Part shown: piece after piece, positions 34,820 through 47,836 of the stretch
How positions within the stretch are numbered: the stretch's first letter is position 1
Layout: each line of letters starts with the position of its first letter
Assembly (NCBI GenBank): GCA_947034885.2
Contig: OX344750.2
Span: 17,416,053-17,480,052 of the forward strand
DNA from: Thuidium tamariscinum
Lineage: Eukaryota > Streptophyta > Bryopsida > Hypnales > Thuidiaceae
Direction of reading: 5' to 3'
DNA length: 64,000 bases
Position numbers and translations under genes: made by a program
The notes under the pieces: generated by a model
Told to the model about the DNA's origin: nothing
Databases searched by the model: none
Seen by the model: only the letters and a program-made list of their open reading frames with translations

Positions 34820-35540
34820 ATTGTTTGTAACCAAGAAGTATATAAAGAATTGTCAACATTGAAATTAGAAAATAGGTAGATAAGTGTCTCCATCAAAATC
34901 AAAAAGTATGTAGACTTGTATCAACAATAGAACTAAGAATTATATAGACAAGCAGTAACATCAAAACTAAAAAATATGAATAGAATGTATTAACATCTTA
35001 AACCAACATCAACATCAAATCCCAAAAGTCTACATATAAACATATATTAATCTTTTAAGGACCAGTCAACAACTTTTTGGGTTGAAATTGACACTTTTTT
35101 TTATTGGTAACCAAAGTTTTAGAATAAATTTGGATACAGATAGGAGGAGATAGATGTGAGGAATTGGAAATCCAATGTAATCGGACAAGAATTACATAGT
35201 TTAGGTGTTGAATAAACTAACAAAATATGGGTTGAAAATACAAAAAACTTTTAGTAAGAACACCTTTAATTGCCACAAAATTTATTGTAGAGGCCCAAGC
35301 ATTCATGCAAATTCCTTTGGTATAGTCAAATCTTTGGAATACATTTTTTTAATATTTAGCTTGGGACTTGAAAATGTCTTGCCCATCTCCAAAATCAACC
35401 ACAATCCTTAAAGGATGAACACTAGTCTAATCAAGAAGTTTATAAAAAAAAGCATCAAGATTAGAACCAAGAAATATGTAGAAAAGTGTCAACACTAGAA
35501 TGAAGAAGTATCTAGATAAAAGTCAATATTAGAAATAGGT
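34820..35540. repeat. diffuse AAGAAGTATGTAGA-type repeats
   Basis: Imperfect units combining AAGAAGTATGTAGA, AAGTGTCAACAT and TAGAACTAAG recur at about 34825-34990 and again at 35430-35540, separated by unrelated sequence. They look like two remnants of one minisatellite. Confidence 0.5.
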
Positions 35541-37274
35541 TTCAAGAAACCAATTGCAAATGGGCTCCATCCATCAATTTTAATTTGTGTAGAGTGCCTA
35601 AATTACTTGTTTTTAGATGAACCAAAAAATTCATCAAAAAGACATCCCACTACCATTATTAAATACTATCATAGATAAAACTTATCAAATTTATTTTTTC
35701 TATCTACATTGAATACAAAATTTAAATATTTTGGGAGTTATAACTTTATTGGATGAGTGTAGCTAAAGTACATTTATAGGTTTGTAAGGATCAATGAGTT
35801 TTCAATTAAAAGTCATGAGATTCATTTGAATCTAAATTCAATAGGGACTCAACCAAACTTAATTGTTAGGAAAAAAATATAATTCTTCTACAAATAATAA
35901 TCCTAAAAGTTAGTTCAATATCAATAAATATGATTGCTTAAATCATCAAAATCACATTAAAAGGTATTTTATTTGGTCTAAGGCTTAATTTTTTCTTTCT
36001 TCAAATGTACAGTCGGGTACAAAAATCTTACAAACTTTTGCATCTTGTTGAGATTAGGTCAACTTTAGGAGCCCGGTGTATACTCAAAATTGAATGGAAT
36101 TGCAAATTGCAAATTGCATTGAAATCACATTAAACTCTATTTTATCATCATTACAAATACACATATGCATTTGAAAATTAACCATACAAATAGTTTGATG
36201 TTTTCTATAGACTATGTATTATCTAGTGTTGTCAACATTTGTGAAAATTACAACTTGTATTCAATGATACATATAAAAAATGAACCATCACAATTGCTTT
36301 AGAGATACTTGATCTCATAAAACTTGAATTGCTTGAATGATTTCTTGCTTGTTCTTCACCCCATTGCAAAAAATCTTTGATTATCTTCCAATGGTCCTCT
36401 ATGAAATGGTAAATAGTTCCAAATTGTTGTATGATTTGAAATTATTCATTTTTCACTTGTTATGAAGGTAAAGTGCACTCCATTACAATTCCAACACAAT
36501 TTGTGATTCCGAAATCAGTTCATTTTTTAACACACTAGAGCTTATTAAAGTTGTTAAACTTTTTAATGAAAAGTTCATAAGGTTTCAGTTTTTGATTGTA
36601 CTAAGTTAAAGAAAAAAAAAGTCATCCACCTCATGAACTACTATCTTGCACCATTTAGCTTTACAATTAGAGATAAATTATAAGTAGAATGGTAAAGTTT
36701 TAATAAACATTTATCTTGTTTTTTATTTGATGAGTCTAAGATTAAAACTCAAATAGAATTATCTAATTGTGATATTTATTTGACCTAATTGTGATTCAAA
36801 ATATATTGGCATTAAAAATTTGAGAATTGAAATGAATAAGGCTTAAGTTTAGATGAATTATAATGAAATGAAAAGTTCCAAAGTATCTGTAGTAGGTCAA
36901 GTATAAGTCCCTTAATCATTTTTTCTAAAGGCAAAAACAAGTAAAGGAATATGATCTAAGAACATCTAATCAATTGCTAGATATGGATTTCATTCTTAGG
37001 ATTATATACTTCAAAAAAATTTTAGTCAATTTTCCTTCACAAAAGTTGCATCAAAAACTCATTTTTGGGACTAATTAAATTAGGTATAAAATATCAAAGT
37101 TGAAATAGAGAGATTCTCTAAAATTTTCGTCAACTTGAAATGGTCACTTTGGATGCATTCAAAACATTAATGTATATGCGGTTTTAAGATAGTTGCATTC
37201 AAAAGTCCCTTTTTTTATTTTTTGCAATCTTCATTTGTATCTTGAACGTCCACCTACAATAATCCAAGTCTATA
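35541..37274. other. AT-rich intergenic DNA
   Basis: No gene, paired termini or tandem array recognised. Confidence 0.45.
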
Positions 37275-37363
37275 CACTAGAAGAAAACTGCGTTAGAAAT
37301 CTGCGAAACGTGTGGGCTGAAATTTGTTGAGTTCCACGTTTCCAGTACACATTTCTTCTAGTG
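37275..37363. mobile_element. CACTAG-ended fold-back MITE, 89 bp
   Basis: Starts CACTAGAAGAAAACTG and ends, inverted, CACTAGAAGAAATGTG. Inner parts also pair (CGAAACGTGTGG with CCACGTTTCC). Its terminus matches the right end of the element at 26560-27535. No clear target duplication is visible. Confidence 0.6.
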
Positions 37364-37654
37364 ATGTGACAATTTTTCAAAAACAACTATTCAAAAGTCT
37401 CTTGTAGATTATGGTGGCATCAATAAGTTTTTATGTTTTCAACTTTGAAAATTCACCAAATATCACCTAATTGCTGAAAAATCGCAAAACATTTTGGGTT
37501 AGATTTTGTATGACGTCTCTAAGAGTTTCATCAAGTAAAATTTGAATTTGGCACTAGGAGTTTGTCAAACCATAAAAAGATGGTGCATTCACAAGGATGC
37601 TTGTACCTCAAAGAACTCTTTTAGTAGGGATACTCTTAGCATACTTCACCTTAA

Positions 37655-37876
37655 CCCTTGAAGGACGGACCGGTGGCCACGGAAACCATGCATTTTGATA
37701 CCGTGTGACATCACCTACTTTGAAAAAACCAAATATATGCATTGGAAGTCAAAGTATTGTACAAGATCTTTCCTTTCTACCCCCAATACCAAGGATGAAA
37801 AGTTGCATTTCTATATTGGAAGGAAAGATTCTTTGTCATTCAGCGGACGCCAAATGTCCGTGGCGTCGTTCAAGGG
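37655..37876. mobile_element. TTAA-flanked MITE, 222 bp
   Basis: TTAA at 37651-37654 and 37877-37880 flanks CCCTTGAAGGACGGACC on the left and, inverted, CCCTTGAACGACGCCACGG on the right. It lies about 0.9 kb upstream of the SIK1 start codon. The termini link it to the elements at 13946-14089 and 62547-62691 (CC.TTGGAAGGACG). Confidence 0.7.
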
Positions 37877-37880
37877 TTAA

Positions 37881-38480
37881 CCATGGTTTTAGAATACTAT
37901 AGTTGGTGGTCAACATGGTTAAAAAATATTTCTCCAAGATGATGCTAAAATTGTTGGAAAATCTTTTTTTTGGAAAAAATAAATAGTATAAAAGAAAAAA
38001 AATACTTTATACTCTTAAGTATCTACTAAGTCACCTCTCCCAATACCCCAAAGGCAAGTTATGCAAACTTTGATTATTGTACTTTTCATGTGTTATCTTT
38101 CCCATGTAACTGTAGCCAAAAAGATATTTGTTATTTTTCATAAGTGAATTTTGAAATTTTGAAAATTTTTGGGATTTAAATAGCTGGAATAGTGTTGTAT
38201 TTTAAGACCAATAGACAAATTTTACCTAAGGATCACTTTGTTCTGATATAAATGTCACCAAATATCAACCAAGTATCACATGAGTATTGAAGAGATACCT
38301 GGCTACTTCTCCAAAATGATAAACAAAACACTGACTCTGACCATAGTATCAAATTTGAATTCAATGCTTCAGTTAAAAAGAACCCAATAAAACAAAGAAA
38401 TCCTCCAAAATGGAAGAACCAAATCTGGAACCATCTAGCCCTTACATAGATTCCTCAGCCCTTTGATTGCTAGCGTGCCT
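37881..38480. other. upstream flank of SIK1
   Basis: AT-rich DNA that becomes GC-rich from about 38440. It probably contains the SIK1 promoter; no specific core element was identified. Confidence 0.35.
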
Positions 38481-38485
38481 CAACC

Positions 38486-38733
38486 ATGTCTGCGCTCTCT
38501 AAGTTCTGTCTGCGCGAGGTCGGGAGCCTGATTTAGTGGCGATGGCGGAGCTTCTCGCGAGCTCATCACCAAGCGTTTCTCAGGTTTAGGGTTTCAGTTT
38601 CCTGGATTCCGAGATCATGGAGCTTCTTCGCCGTCGTCTCGAAATTTCATTGCGCAATCGCGATGCGGAAGCATCGCCGAGTGCGAGCTCCGGAGCTCAT
38701 TTTAGGGTAACTCCGTAGCTGACCATGAAGTGA
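38486..38733 (+). promoter_or_regulatory. four uORFs in the SIK1 5' leader
   Basis: Four ATG-initiated frames end before the SIK1 start at 38765: 38486-38536 (16 aa), 38542-38589 (15 aa), 38617-38718 (33 aa) and 38725-38733 (2 aa). The DNA is GC-rich like an exon. If all lie in the mature leader, the main ATG would need leaky scanning or reinitiation. The transcription start and any leader intron are unknown. Confidence 0.45.
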
Positions 38734-38764
38734 TTAGGGCTTGGTGGTTGCAATTTGTCCCGCC

Positions 38765-41204
38765 ATGTTGTTCTCGGGGCTCACCCGCAGCGAATCCCGT
38801 CGAAAGGAGCTCGGATTGGACCTGGACGTGAGCGTCCCGGAGTCTCCGTCCTCTCCCTCATCGATTTTCGCCACAGTGATCACCAAGCCGAACGAAGAGT
38901 CGACCTCCACGCAATTCTCGACTCTCATCGAGCACGCGTCTGTAGGGGACCCGTACTCCACTGTGGTGCACAAGGCGGCCGAGAGTTTTCGAAAGGAGCC
39001 AGGGAGCTTGCAACGTCGCGAGAGTGGAGGGAGGAAGAGAGCAGCTTCGGATGTACGTGACCGCACCACAAGCCCGTTGCAGGAGAGTGTCGCCTTTGAG
39101 GATCCGTCGTTGAAGTATGAGCTTTTGAACGAGCTCGGAAAAGGCTCCTACGGTGCCGTGTACAAGGCGCGCGATCTGCTAACCTCCGAGCTCGTGGCTG
39201 TGAAAGTGATATCGCTAACCGAGGGAGAGGAGGGATATGAGGAAATTCGTGGTGAGATTGGGATGTTGCAGCAGTGTAATCACCCTAATGTGGTGCGGTA
39301 CCTTGGGTCGTTTCAAGGGGAGGACTACTTGTGGATTGTGATGGAGTATTGTGGAGGGGGAAGTGTAGCGGATTTGATGAATATTACGGATGAAGCGTTG
39401 GAAGAGCAACAGATTGCATATATTTGTCGGGAGGCGTTGAAAGGATTGACGTACCTACACTCAATTTTTAAAGTGCATAGGGATATCAAGGGTGGGAATA
39501 TTTTACTTACTGAGCAGGGAGAGGTGAAGCTGGGAGATTTTGGAGTCGCGGCTCAGCTTACGAGGACGATGTCGAAACGGAATACGTTCATTGGGACGCC
39601 TCATTGGATGGCTCCTGAAGTTATACAGGAAAATCGATACGATGGCAAGGTACGCCCTTGTTCTGCATCACCGCACTGGTGTTCTAATTGTTAGTAGTGT
39701 ACAAATGACGGCACAATCCTCGGCCGTTACTGACGTGGTCTTGTAGAATCACTAGTATTTCGACTTGCAGCTGCTGATTTTGTTGACTTTTAGGGCTGAG
39801 TTAATATCCTTGTCTGGACACTCTAAATTCCTGCATTCTCAGTTTTCAAAATTACAGTAACTTTGATTCTTGGTATGAACACATTCGTCCTTCTAAGAAA
39901 TCTCAAAATAATACCTGGCAGGGTCTACTGATGGCAAGGTCTTATCAAGTAGTCATCTTTGTGTCCAATATTGAAAGAGTGTGTACTCATTTGAATGTTT
40001 GCAGGTGGATGTGTGGGCTCTTGGCGTTTCAGCAATTGAAATGGCGGAGGGTTTGCCTCCTCGCTCGAACGTGCATCCCATGAGGGTGCTCTTCATGATT
40101 TCTCGAGACCCAGCTCCAATGCTGGAGGACAAGGAGAGATGGTCCTTGATATTTCACGATTACGTCGCGAAGTGCCTGACGAAGGAACCACGATTACGAC
40201 CCATGGCCAGTGCCTTGCTTAGTCACAAGTTCATCGAGAAGTGTAAAGGAACTGCGTCATCGATGCTCCCTCAAATCGAGAAGGCCAGGCGGATCCGAGC
40301 TGAAATGGCTGCCCAGGCTGCGAACTATGTGCAGGAGCAAGGGACGGCGTCGTCAGGTGGGCAATTCTCCACTTGGGAAAAAGGGCAGACAGTGAAGATG
40401 CATGATACCAGCGCAGGAACGATGCTCGTTCGTGACACTGTAGTCAAGGCATTTAGTGAGACGTCTCTTGATGAGGCTACGGGTACAGTAAGAGGGCCTA
40501 TATCAACTGGATCGACACTTCTCTCGACGCCAACTTCTAAGCCTTCATCAGATTCTGTGGATCAAGAAACCGATCAATTGCGGAGCTTAACCCCTGAAAG
40601 CACGGCGGGTTTGAAGAAACATGGCGCAGGTCTGCTGACTCTAGAGTCACTCACCCCCTATACATCAAGCTATCCTGCCTTCTCTCCCATGCCAAACCAG
40701 CCCCTAGGAATTCACTCTTTCGTATCACGACGGAGTCACTCTTCCATGGAAGCCGCTCTTGGTCCTGGTACGCCTGTTGGAGGCGGCACCCGTCCAGGTT
40801 TCGGCATACAAGACAAGCTGTTGTCCGTCTACGCAGCTGGCAACACAGTTCCCATCCCCTTCTTAAGAGCGACCGACCTCTCACCTTTAGCGCTCACCTT
40901 CGACAGAATCTTCACAGATGGCCGCTCCGACCGCAGTAGGAATGTGGCGATGGAGGCCATCCAGGACCTCTATGTTGGGGAAGGACCTGTCCGGCGAGGC
41001 AGAAAAGTTTTCAACGAAATGCCATTACCAGCAAGCGTCCACCAGCGAGCTGCCACGAGCACCACGTTGCCAAACCTCGCGCGCGCTCTGGCGTATCACA
41101 AGCGATGCTATGAAGAGCTGCCGTCGCAGGGATGTCAGGCAGCTCAGGAACAGCAGATTATTCACAACTTGTCAGATACACTAAGGACAATTCTCCGTCT
41201 GTAA
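38765..41204 (+). CDS. SIK1: Ste20/Hippo-like serine/threonine kinase SIK1 (MAP4K)
   Basis: Two exons, 38765-39649 and 40005-41204, join in phase 0 (AAG|GTG) to 694 aa. The match to Arabidopsis SIK1 (At1g69220), a Ste20/MST-type kinase that partners MOB1 in growth and cell-cycle control, is near-identical across the kinase core. The N-terminal 115 residues are Ser-rich and disordered. The kinase domain (about 118-372) has the Gly loop GKGSYGAV (125-132), K147, E164, HRD 238-240, DFG 258-260 and activation segment TFIGTPHWMAPE (274-285), so it should be active. The C-terminal part carries the family blocks KLLSVYAAGNTVPIPFLRAT, NEMPLPASVHQRA and the terminal NLSDTLRTILRL. It is shorter than the ~836 aa Arabidopsis protein, mainly in the linkers. 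The start is the first in-frame ATG after a TAG; an upstream coding exon cannot be excluded. A single intron is far fewer than in angiosperms. Confidence 0.95.
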
Positions 41205-43440
41205 TTGTTCGACTTCCGTGTTGCCACTTATTGGCAGGCAAGGCTCCAAACTCAAATCTTGAGTTCTGTGTTGTTGTGAGTTGAAAGAGGTGAGAGAATG
41301 GTCTAGAATTTGGTTCACTACATGAATGGAATGGCGCATATACTGGAATGGCGCATTTCAGTTTCATCAGAGCCTTTGCAACACTAGCATGAGAATTGCA
41401 AATCTGGCATATGCCTAATTCGTAGTTCCTGCTCGATTTTTATGTAATTTCATACAATGTACAAGATTAATGTATTTGACGGTACAGGTGGCACATTTGA
41501 TCATTGGCATTTTCAACTTCTAGTGTATAGTTAAACTGCTAATCTGCCTACTCTTGTATATAATCTAGCAAAATACAATAAATGGTATAGCAAGGTTGTT
41601 CAAGGGACCACAATAATAGGTCTACAGAAATAGGTCCACCATAATAGGCACTTAGTTTTTCTAAAGTTAATAAAAATTTGGCCAAAAATTTTAGTTGGAG
41701 TTTTTTTAATATTGTATGCTTATAAGCTTATAGATTCACAAACTCATAAGCTCACTAAATAACAATCTTGCTAAGTAATGATCTTACCAATGAAGGATGA
41801 ATCCTTGTCCTTAGTTAGAGATATGAAGATTGCTTTCAGTCTAAAACAATGTAATTATTGTCTTTGAATGCTATTCTTCTACATAACCTAAATAATATTC
41901 TTATTATATATGTGAAAGATTTAATGAAACTTGAATTGTGTCCATGTTTTTTGTGTGAAACCAAGTCAACTACTTGATGCAATTATCATTTGATGGCTTC
42001 ATTACAATTGAATGAGTACAAGTTTTAAGTAGGTCTATTTCTTCTCGCATTTGGAGGTGCCTTGGGCTAAGATTTTGTTGCATATATTAACATTTGGAAG
42101 GTTTGCTTAGCATAGACCAAAGTTGCTTTATTTTTTTTTATTTTTTTAAAATGTCATATTGGATGTCTAATGTTCAATATCATATTGGAGATGTGATTAA
42201 TGTATTGAACAACATTTTTTTTATGTATATTGATATCTTGAATTATTCTAGATTATTAGAATGTATCATAGAGGTATTCTAGAAACATTTTTTGTGAAGA
42301 TTGGTAGACATCAAATTACTTAGACATCAAATTTGATGAAATGTTAATTTGTTTAGTAGAACAATTCTACTGTGAACGACAACTATTGGTTTACATTTTG
42401 ACTTTCAACTAATTTGGGTGAACAAGGACATGTGCAATTGACTACAAATAAACGTTTATCATTGATAACAAAACTAAGAGACAAATTTAGGTATAGTAAA
42501 TCACAACTATTGGCTAAATTCTAATTAGGTAAAAGTATTGGTTGGAAGACATAGCTAAAACATATCTAAACACCTACATTGCTAAACTAGAAAAAATAGT
42601 AACCACTTCAAGAATTATTCTCAATTCAACAAATCATATAATATTATTGAGTCAACAACCAATTTCAAATGTTTTTTAAAGTAGCTATTATTTTCATTTA
42701 TCTTGTAACGGAGGTATTTGGAAATGTTTAGATCATTTGAAGTCCAAATTAAAACCCTTTTGTGTCTATTCTATGTGATTTTTTGAAGTGCATTTCCTTC
42801 AATAACACTCTCAAGTTCTAATTCCATATGCATTTGAAGATTCTCATGCGGTTCGGAATGTGTGGTTTGTTGCTCTTGGACGGGGCTTTCATTCTTCGTC
42901 TCACACGAGGTTGTCTCTCTTCGTTTGTTTGTTCGCTCGTTCGTTCGTTCGTCCCTCTCTATTGGAGTCTCATTACCCCTCTCCAGAATTGACTACTTAG
43001 AAAAAATCCTTATAAAGTTATGTTAGGAAGAAAATTTTCGACTAGACATATAAATAAAAATTGTAGATTTTGATTTTTAGATTCCATCTATATGGTTAGA
43101 TTCACCAATGCTGTCACCAATATTTTCTTATAAATTTTGAAAAGGAAAATTCAGAATTCCTTCTAAATTCAATTACAAGCAAAATATTATCATTTTTTGA
43201 GTAAAACTTGTTGGACTAGATTTGAAATGAGATTCTCTTCTTATGGTGATTTTTTGAAATTTTTGTGTTCTCAAAATCTATGACTTCATTTTTGCTAACC
43301 CAATTTTGAACTACAATCAATGGAATTTTTGACTTGACAAACTTCTAGATTTGTAATTTAAAAAAAATAAAAACTTTCATAATACCCAATCCAACCATTA
43401 GATAGGCGGACAACTTGATAAAGAATCACCACAAATTAGA
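41205..43440. other. 3' flank of SIK1 and AT-rich intergenic DNA
   Basis: The probable SIK1 3' UTR lies at the left, with an AATAAA near 41578 as a possible poly(A) signal. The rest is AT-rich without a recognised gene. A short GC-richer island surrounds a (TCGT)n run at 42921-42953. Confidence 0.4.
42921..42953. repeat. (TCGT)n-type microsatellite
   Basis: TCGTTTGTTTGTTCGCTCGT followed by three perfect TCGT units. Confidence 0.8.
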
Positions 43441-44282
43441 TGACTTTCATCCAAGCAGTAATGAGAAAGAGAATTGAGTTTCAATCTGTACATCGTTCAA
43501 AAAATGGATGTCGGAGTGCTCAGGGGTTAAGCCAAATTCTCATGCTAATAGATTAAGTGGCTTGCTATCGACTTCTGCACCATTAAATGCTAATCAACCA
43601 TCTTGAAAGCAAGCATACATATCATTCACATAAATAGAGGTCAAAGTCCCAATCCTTAGAAGGTGATACAAAATGTTTGAAAATTGAGAACTGGAATTGA
43701 CAAGCACTCCATAGAAAGAAGTCTGAAATACCACACGCATAGAAGCCTCTTTTGAGAGCACAGACAAGCTTAGAAATGAAGCCAAACTCAATATTAATAC
43801 CCCAAATAATCCTAGATCACATTTCCTTGTGTGCATCGCTCATAGCTTCCAAGTCTCTAAGCATAAATTGTGTGAAACTGAAATAGGGAATAGTAATCTC
43901 TCTTCAAGTTGTGCTAGGTCTCTTTGCAGTTGGAACTACACTTAAATTCCCTCAACCATTCCATCTCAAAAAAGGCAACTATGTTGGTCACTACAAATCC
44001 TAAACCTTCACCAAGCAGTTGCGATGGAGACATGACGACCAACTTGCCAACATTTGGCGATGACCTCTTTTGGATCCATTCTAGTCAATCCTTGCAAGAA
44101 ATGAGATGCTGTATGTGAACAAGCTCTCGGAAGTAACTTTCACGTAAGCTAAAACAATGTCGATGGAGCACCATTGCAACCAATTACATGAATTTCAAGG
44201 TGAATTTCAAGCAATGGCCATTAGAAGTCAATCCTATACAAGTCTACACGCCCTCCTTGATGCAATAGAAGTCTACACCATT

Positions 44283-44581
44283 CTAGACTACCTCAATTTC
44301 TCCCAAATCAAAGTAGCGGATCATCCAAACATCTGAATAACTGAGCTCATTCAATAAGCACTCCAGCCGTATTTGCTCTCTTCTACAAGCCTCACTACTG
44401 GGGATGAGGCAAGCAAACCCAAAATCAATCAAATAGACACCTGCGTGCAGTCCCTTTGCAACCAAGATATTACTAGGCCAAATGTCACCATGAAGAACCC
44501 TAGACCCATGCACAACAGTTAGAGCATTGAATGCCTCTTTCACCACTTCTGCGGATAATGTTCCTGCAAACCCATTGCTCA
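44283..44581 (-). pseudogene. kinase-like C-lobe fragment
   Basis: On the minus strand, after an acceptor-like TTTGCAG ending at 44572, an open frame encodes a protein-kinase-like C-lobe: VKEAFNALTVVHGSRVLHGD (HGD in place of the usual HRD), a following IWPSNILV, and VYLIDFGFACLIP with an intact DFG. It ends at a stop just after 44283. The combination HGDI-PSNILV-LIDFG is typical of divergent eukaryotic kinase-like proteins rather than receptor kinases. The matching N-lobe lies 0.7 kb away on the opposite strand (45303-45641), so the gene is broken by an inversion or the two pieces are separate paralogous fragments. Confidence 0.5.
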
Positions 44582-45249
44582 AATATATAAGTACCCAAAT
44601 ACAATAAAATACTGCCCTCCTCAACAATAAACAATAAGCAAGTTTGTTTAGTGTACAACAAGCAAAAAGAAAGCATATCTATTACAAAATACTCAAAAAG
44701 AAAGCTCAGTAAACAATGCACCCATTCCAATCTCCCAAGAGTCAATTTCCTCTATACCAATATAATGGACTTTTCTAATCTAATCTGTTGATCTTGATAC
44801 CAGTAGCTATTGAGTATGTTGCAAGAAGCGGTATTAATGTGTTTGTGTTTTTGTAACTCCTGGAGGCAGCTCATAGGCCTTTGGTCCTGTGACGACTTGG
44901 TAAGCTACTGAAATGGTTGTATTGCCAGAGAAACATAATGTGTTGTGCTTGAGATATCTGCTGTAGAAAGAGGGAGTCCATCAATGCGATGTATCTCCTT
45001 TTATATGAATTTTGTTGCTACATTCATGATTAGATGTTTAAGTGTATGAATTTAGTAGTGATGGTTCTTGAGCTAGTCAGATGATTTTACTTTGGCTTGA
45101 TTGGATGAACAAATTATACTCGTCTTCTATTGCATATCAGGGTCTTGGTAGGTAAATAAGGAGTGGTCTATGATGTGGCTAGGTTAAATATAGATGTGGT
45201 AAGTTATTAAAATTGTTTTCTAATACAATGTCCACTGTGTTCATTTACA

Positions 45250-45641
45250 GGAGCCAGGTTGCTTGGCAGGAGACTCCAGCTGGACTTCTTCACTTGATAC
45301 AGGATTACTTTGCGAAAGGTTGAAGTAGTAGAATTGTTCGAGGCACGTATGAGGCTCAACGTATTGTTGTTAAACTGGCTTCTACTGATTCAGACCGTGC
45401 AGAGGTGAGATGGGATTCATCTTTGTAAACCATTTCTATTTTGATTAAATCCATCTCTAAAAAAGTTTTAGATGCATTTGTTCCACTTAATGTAATTTCT
45501 TGTAATTAATGTATTTTCTTGTTTGTTCAGGCTCTATTGACAAAGGTTTTGGCCTATTACAAGTTGAAGGAGTATTGGGGCAAATATGTACCAAAGCTTG
45601 TTACATATGGGACTACTGCTGGGGGAAAGGTCATGTACATT
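45250..45641 (+). pseudogene. kinase-like N-lobe fragment interrupted by a transposon
   Basis: Two exon-like pieces: one ending 45403 encodes RIVRGTYEAQRIVVKLASTD (with the VVKLA lysine) and splices at GAG|GTGAGA; the next, from about 45531, encodes KLKEYWGKYVPKLVTYGTTA then GGKVMYI and stops exactly where the 6.1 kb CACTA-like element begins. A TGA precedes the first piece in its frame. This is the N-lobe expected for the minus-strand fragment at 44283-44581. Sequence to the right of the transposon (after 51766) does not continue the kinase, so the gene was already damaged or lost its 3' part. Confidence 0.5.
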
Positions 45642-47059
45642 CACTACTAGAAAATGCATGTTTTATGATTGCAAAATTTGAGTGCAATGAGTCATAAAAT
45701 CTCAAAATATGACTCATGCTAAAATCACTGTAGATGACGTGGGATATGACTGGGTCTAGCCGTTACCGATGAGTCGTTTTGGACATGAGTCATATTTACA
45801 GTCATATACATTAGGGGGTATAATTAGCCATAATTAGCCATTTTTTTGCCAACGTGGCATATATGTTGACTATTCTTAAAGGCTTGACTTTCTCTTGAGC
45901 TGCCCAAGCAAAAGAAAAAATCCTACGTGGCATATGACTTGATGTAATCATATTTTTTGCTAACATGGCATATGACTAGGTAGAGTCATACTTTGGCGGA
46001 CATGGCATATGACTGGATAGAGTCATATTTTGGCGGACATGGTATATGACTTTGTGTTGTCATATTTTCTAATGATGTGAACGGTGACTCTTGTGAGTTA
46101 TGTTTTTAATGTTGTAGAAAATGACTTGTGGGTCATATTTTTTGTTGATGTAAAAAATGACCCTTATGAGTTGTATTTTTTGTTGATTTAAAATTTGACT
46201 TATGTGAGTCATATTTTTTGCTAATTTCAAAAATAACCCTTGTGAGTTGTATTTTTTGTTGATGTGAAATATGACTTATGTGAGTCATATTTTAGGATGA
46301 TGTGAATTATGACTTATGTGAATCATATTTTTGAATGATGTGGTAATTCATATGGAATGCTATTAATATTTTTATGATTGAATGTAGTCATATCTTAAAA
46401 ATTTAGAGTTATATTTATGGCTTGATTGTGAGTGTTATCTCACTACAACTAGTCATATTTTGACTAAGATATATTGTGAAATATTACTCAAGCAAGTGAT
46501 ATCCTAGATAAGGGAGAGTTAAATTTCTTGCACTTGTATGCATAATTTGTAAATGGGATGATAGAGGATTACAATTATAAACTATCATAAACTACAATTA
46601 CACTTTCTATATGTTCTAAATAGATATGTATCATTGTAATTATGCATCAACAAAACTTAGTAGCTAAGTAAAATTTTTTATTCAATTGAAAGTGAGAACA
46701 TTTGATTTTTGAGATGCACAAGAGTCAATCATAATAGAAAGCGAAATGCAAAAAAGAATGTGTTTCTTGTCAATGACATTTATTAGTCAATAATACAAAA
46801 CATATCAAAATGACTCATCATAAATGTATAGTTTTGCATGCTTATAGGATCTATAATCCTTACAAAAATGTGAAGATGTTGCCTCTCTAGTGTTGCAATT
46901 AGCTTCCAATAACTTCATTCAATCTTGTGTGCCTACACATACAATTAAAAAGGTTAATTTTCAATGAATGAATAAAATAACTCAACCTTAAAAAATTTAA
47001 GGTAATACAAAATATGTAGCACAAGTTTAAGGTAAGAAAAATTCATTACAACTATATCC

Positions 47060-47560
47060 TTAAAAATTGCAAATAAACAAGAAGAAAGAATAACAATGGT
47101 GATAGAAGGACCAATTAGTAAAAAGTACCAAGTGCTAAGAGCTAACAACAAGCAAGATGTAATTAGATGCAAGAAGATGCAATAAAAGTAAGAACAAACA
47201 AGAATTAAGAGTTCAAAATACAACAAAAATAGAAGTTGGGATATAATAAAATACAACAAATAATAATAAGTAAAAACTAAGATGCAACAAGAAGAACTAA
47301 AGAAATAACAAGAGGAAATAGGAGCAATAAACAACAAGTGAAAATAAGAAACAAAAAAAAACAAGAAGTTAGAAGGAAGAACTATAAGGTAACAAGAGGA
47401 AACTATTAATAAAGAACAAGAACTAAGAAGCAATATGAAGCAAGAACTAATAAGCTAGAAGAATCAAGAACTAAGAAACAAGTAGAAGTAAGAGCTAAAA
47501 TACAACAAAAAGCAAAATTCATGAGACAACAAGAAACAATTAAGAAGAAGCAAAAATAGT
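47060..47560. repeat. low-complexity purine-rich AAGAACTAAGAAGCAA tract
   Basis: About 500 bp dominated by AAGAA, AACAAG and AACTAAGAA words on the plus strand. The 159-residue open frame on the other strand (46954-47433) is only this tract read as Leu/Phe/Tyr/Ser. Confidence 0.7.
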
Positions 47561-47836
47561 CAAATGTTCAACTTAAAAAGGGTGATTACAACTAGGGTTT
47601 TGAAACCCTAATTTAGTGGCAGCTACAAAGAAGTGGTGGCTAGGGTTTTAAAACCCTAATTTTATGATTGGCCCTAGCCATGTAACTTGCCTCAGTCATA
47701 TACATGATAAGTTCTAGTCATGTGACTTGCTTCAATCATGCGACTTGCCCCAATCATGCACGTGATTGGTTTTAGTCATGTGACTTGATATATGCATTAA
47801 ATTGACTAAATATGGCTATACAATACAACTAAGTTA

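Noticed and set aside
38741..38764. SIK1 start at 38741
   Set aside because: That frame opens with TTG; the first in-frame ATG is 38765.
43594..43836. 80-residue minus-strand ORF
   Set aside because: Residue pattern is not gene-like and no family is recognised; neighbouring frames carry stops. It may be old retroelement debris, but this cannot be supported.
46954..47433. 159-residue minus-strand ORF rich in Leu, Phe, Tyr and Ser
   Set aside because: It is the complement of a purine-rich low-complexity tract inside the CACTA-like element; hydrophobicity is a by-product of composition.
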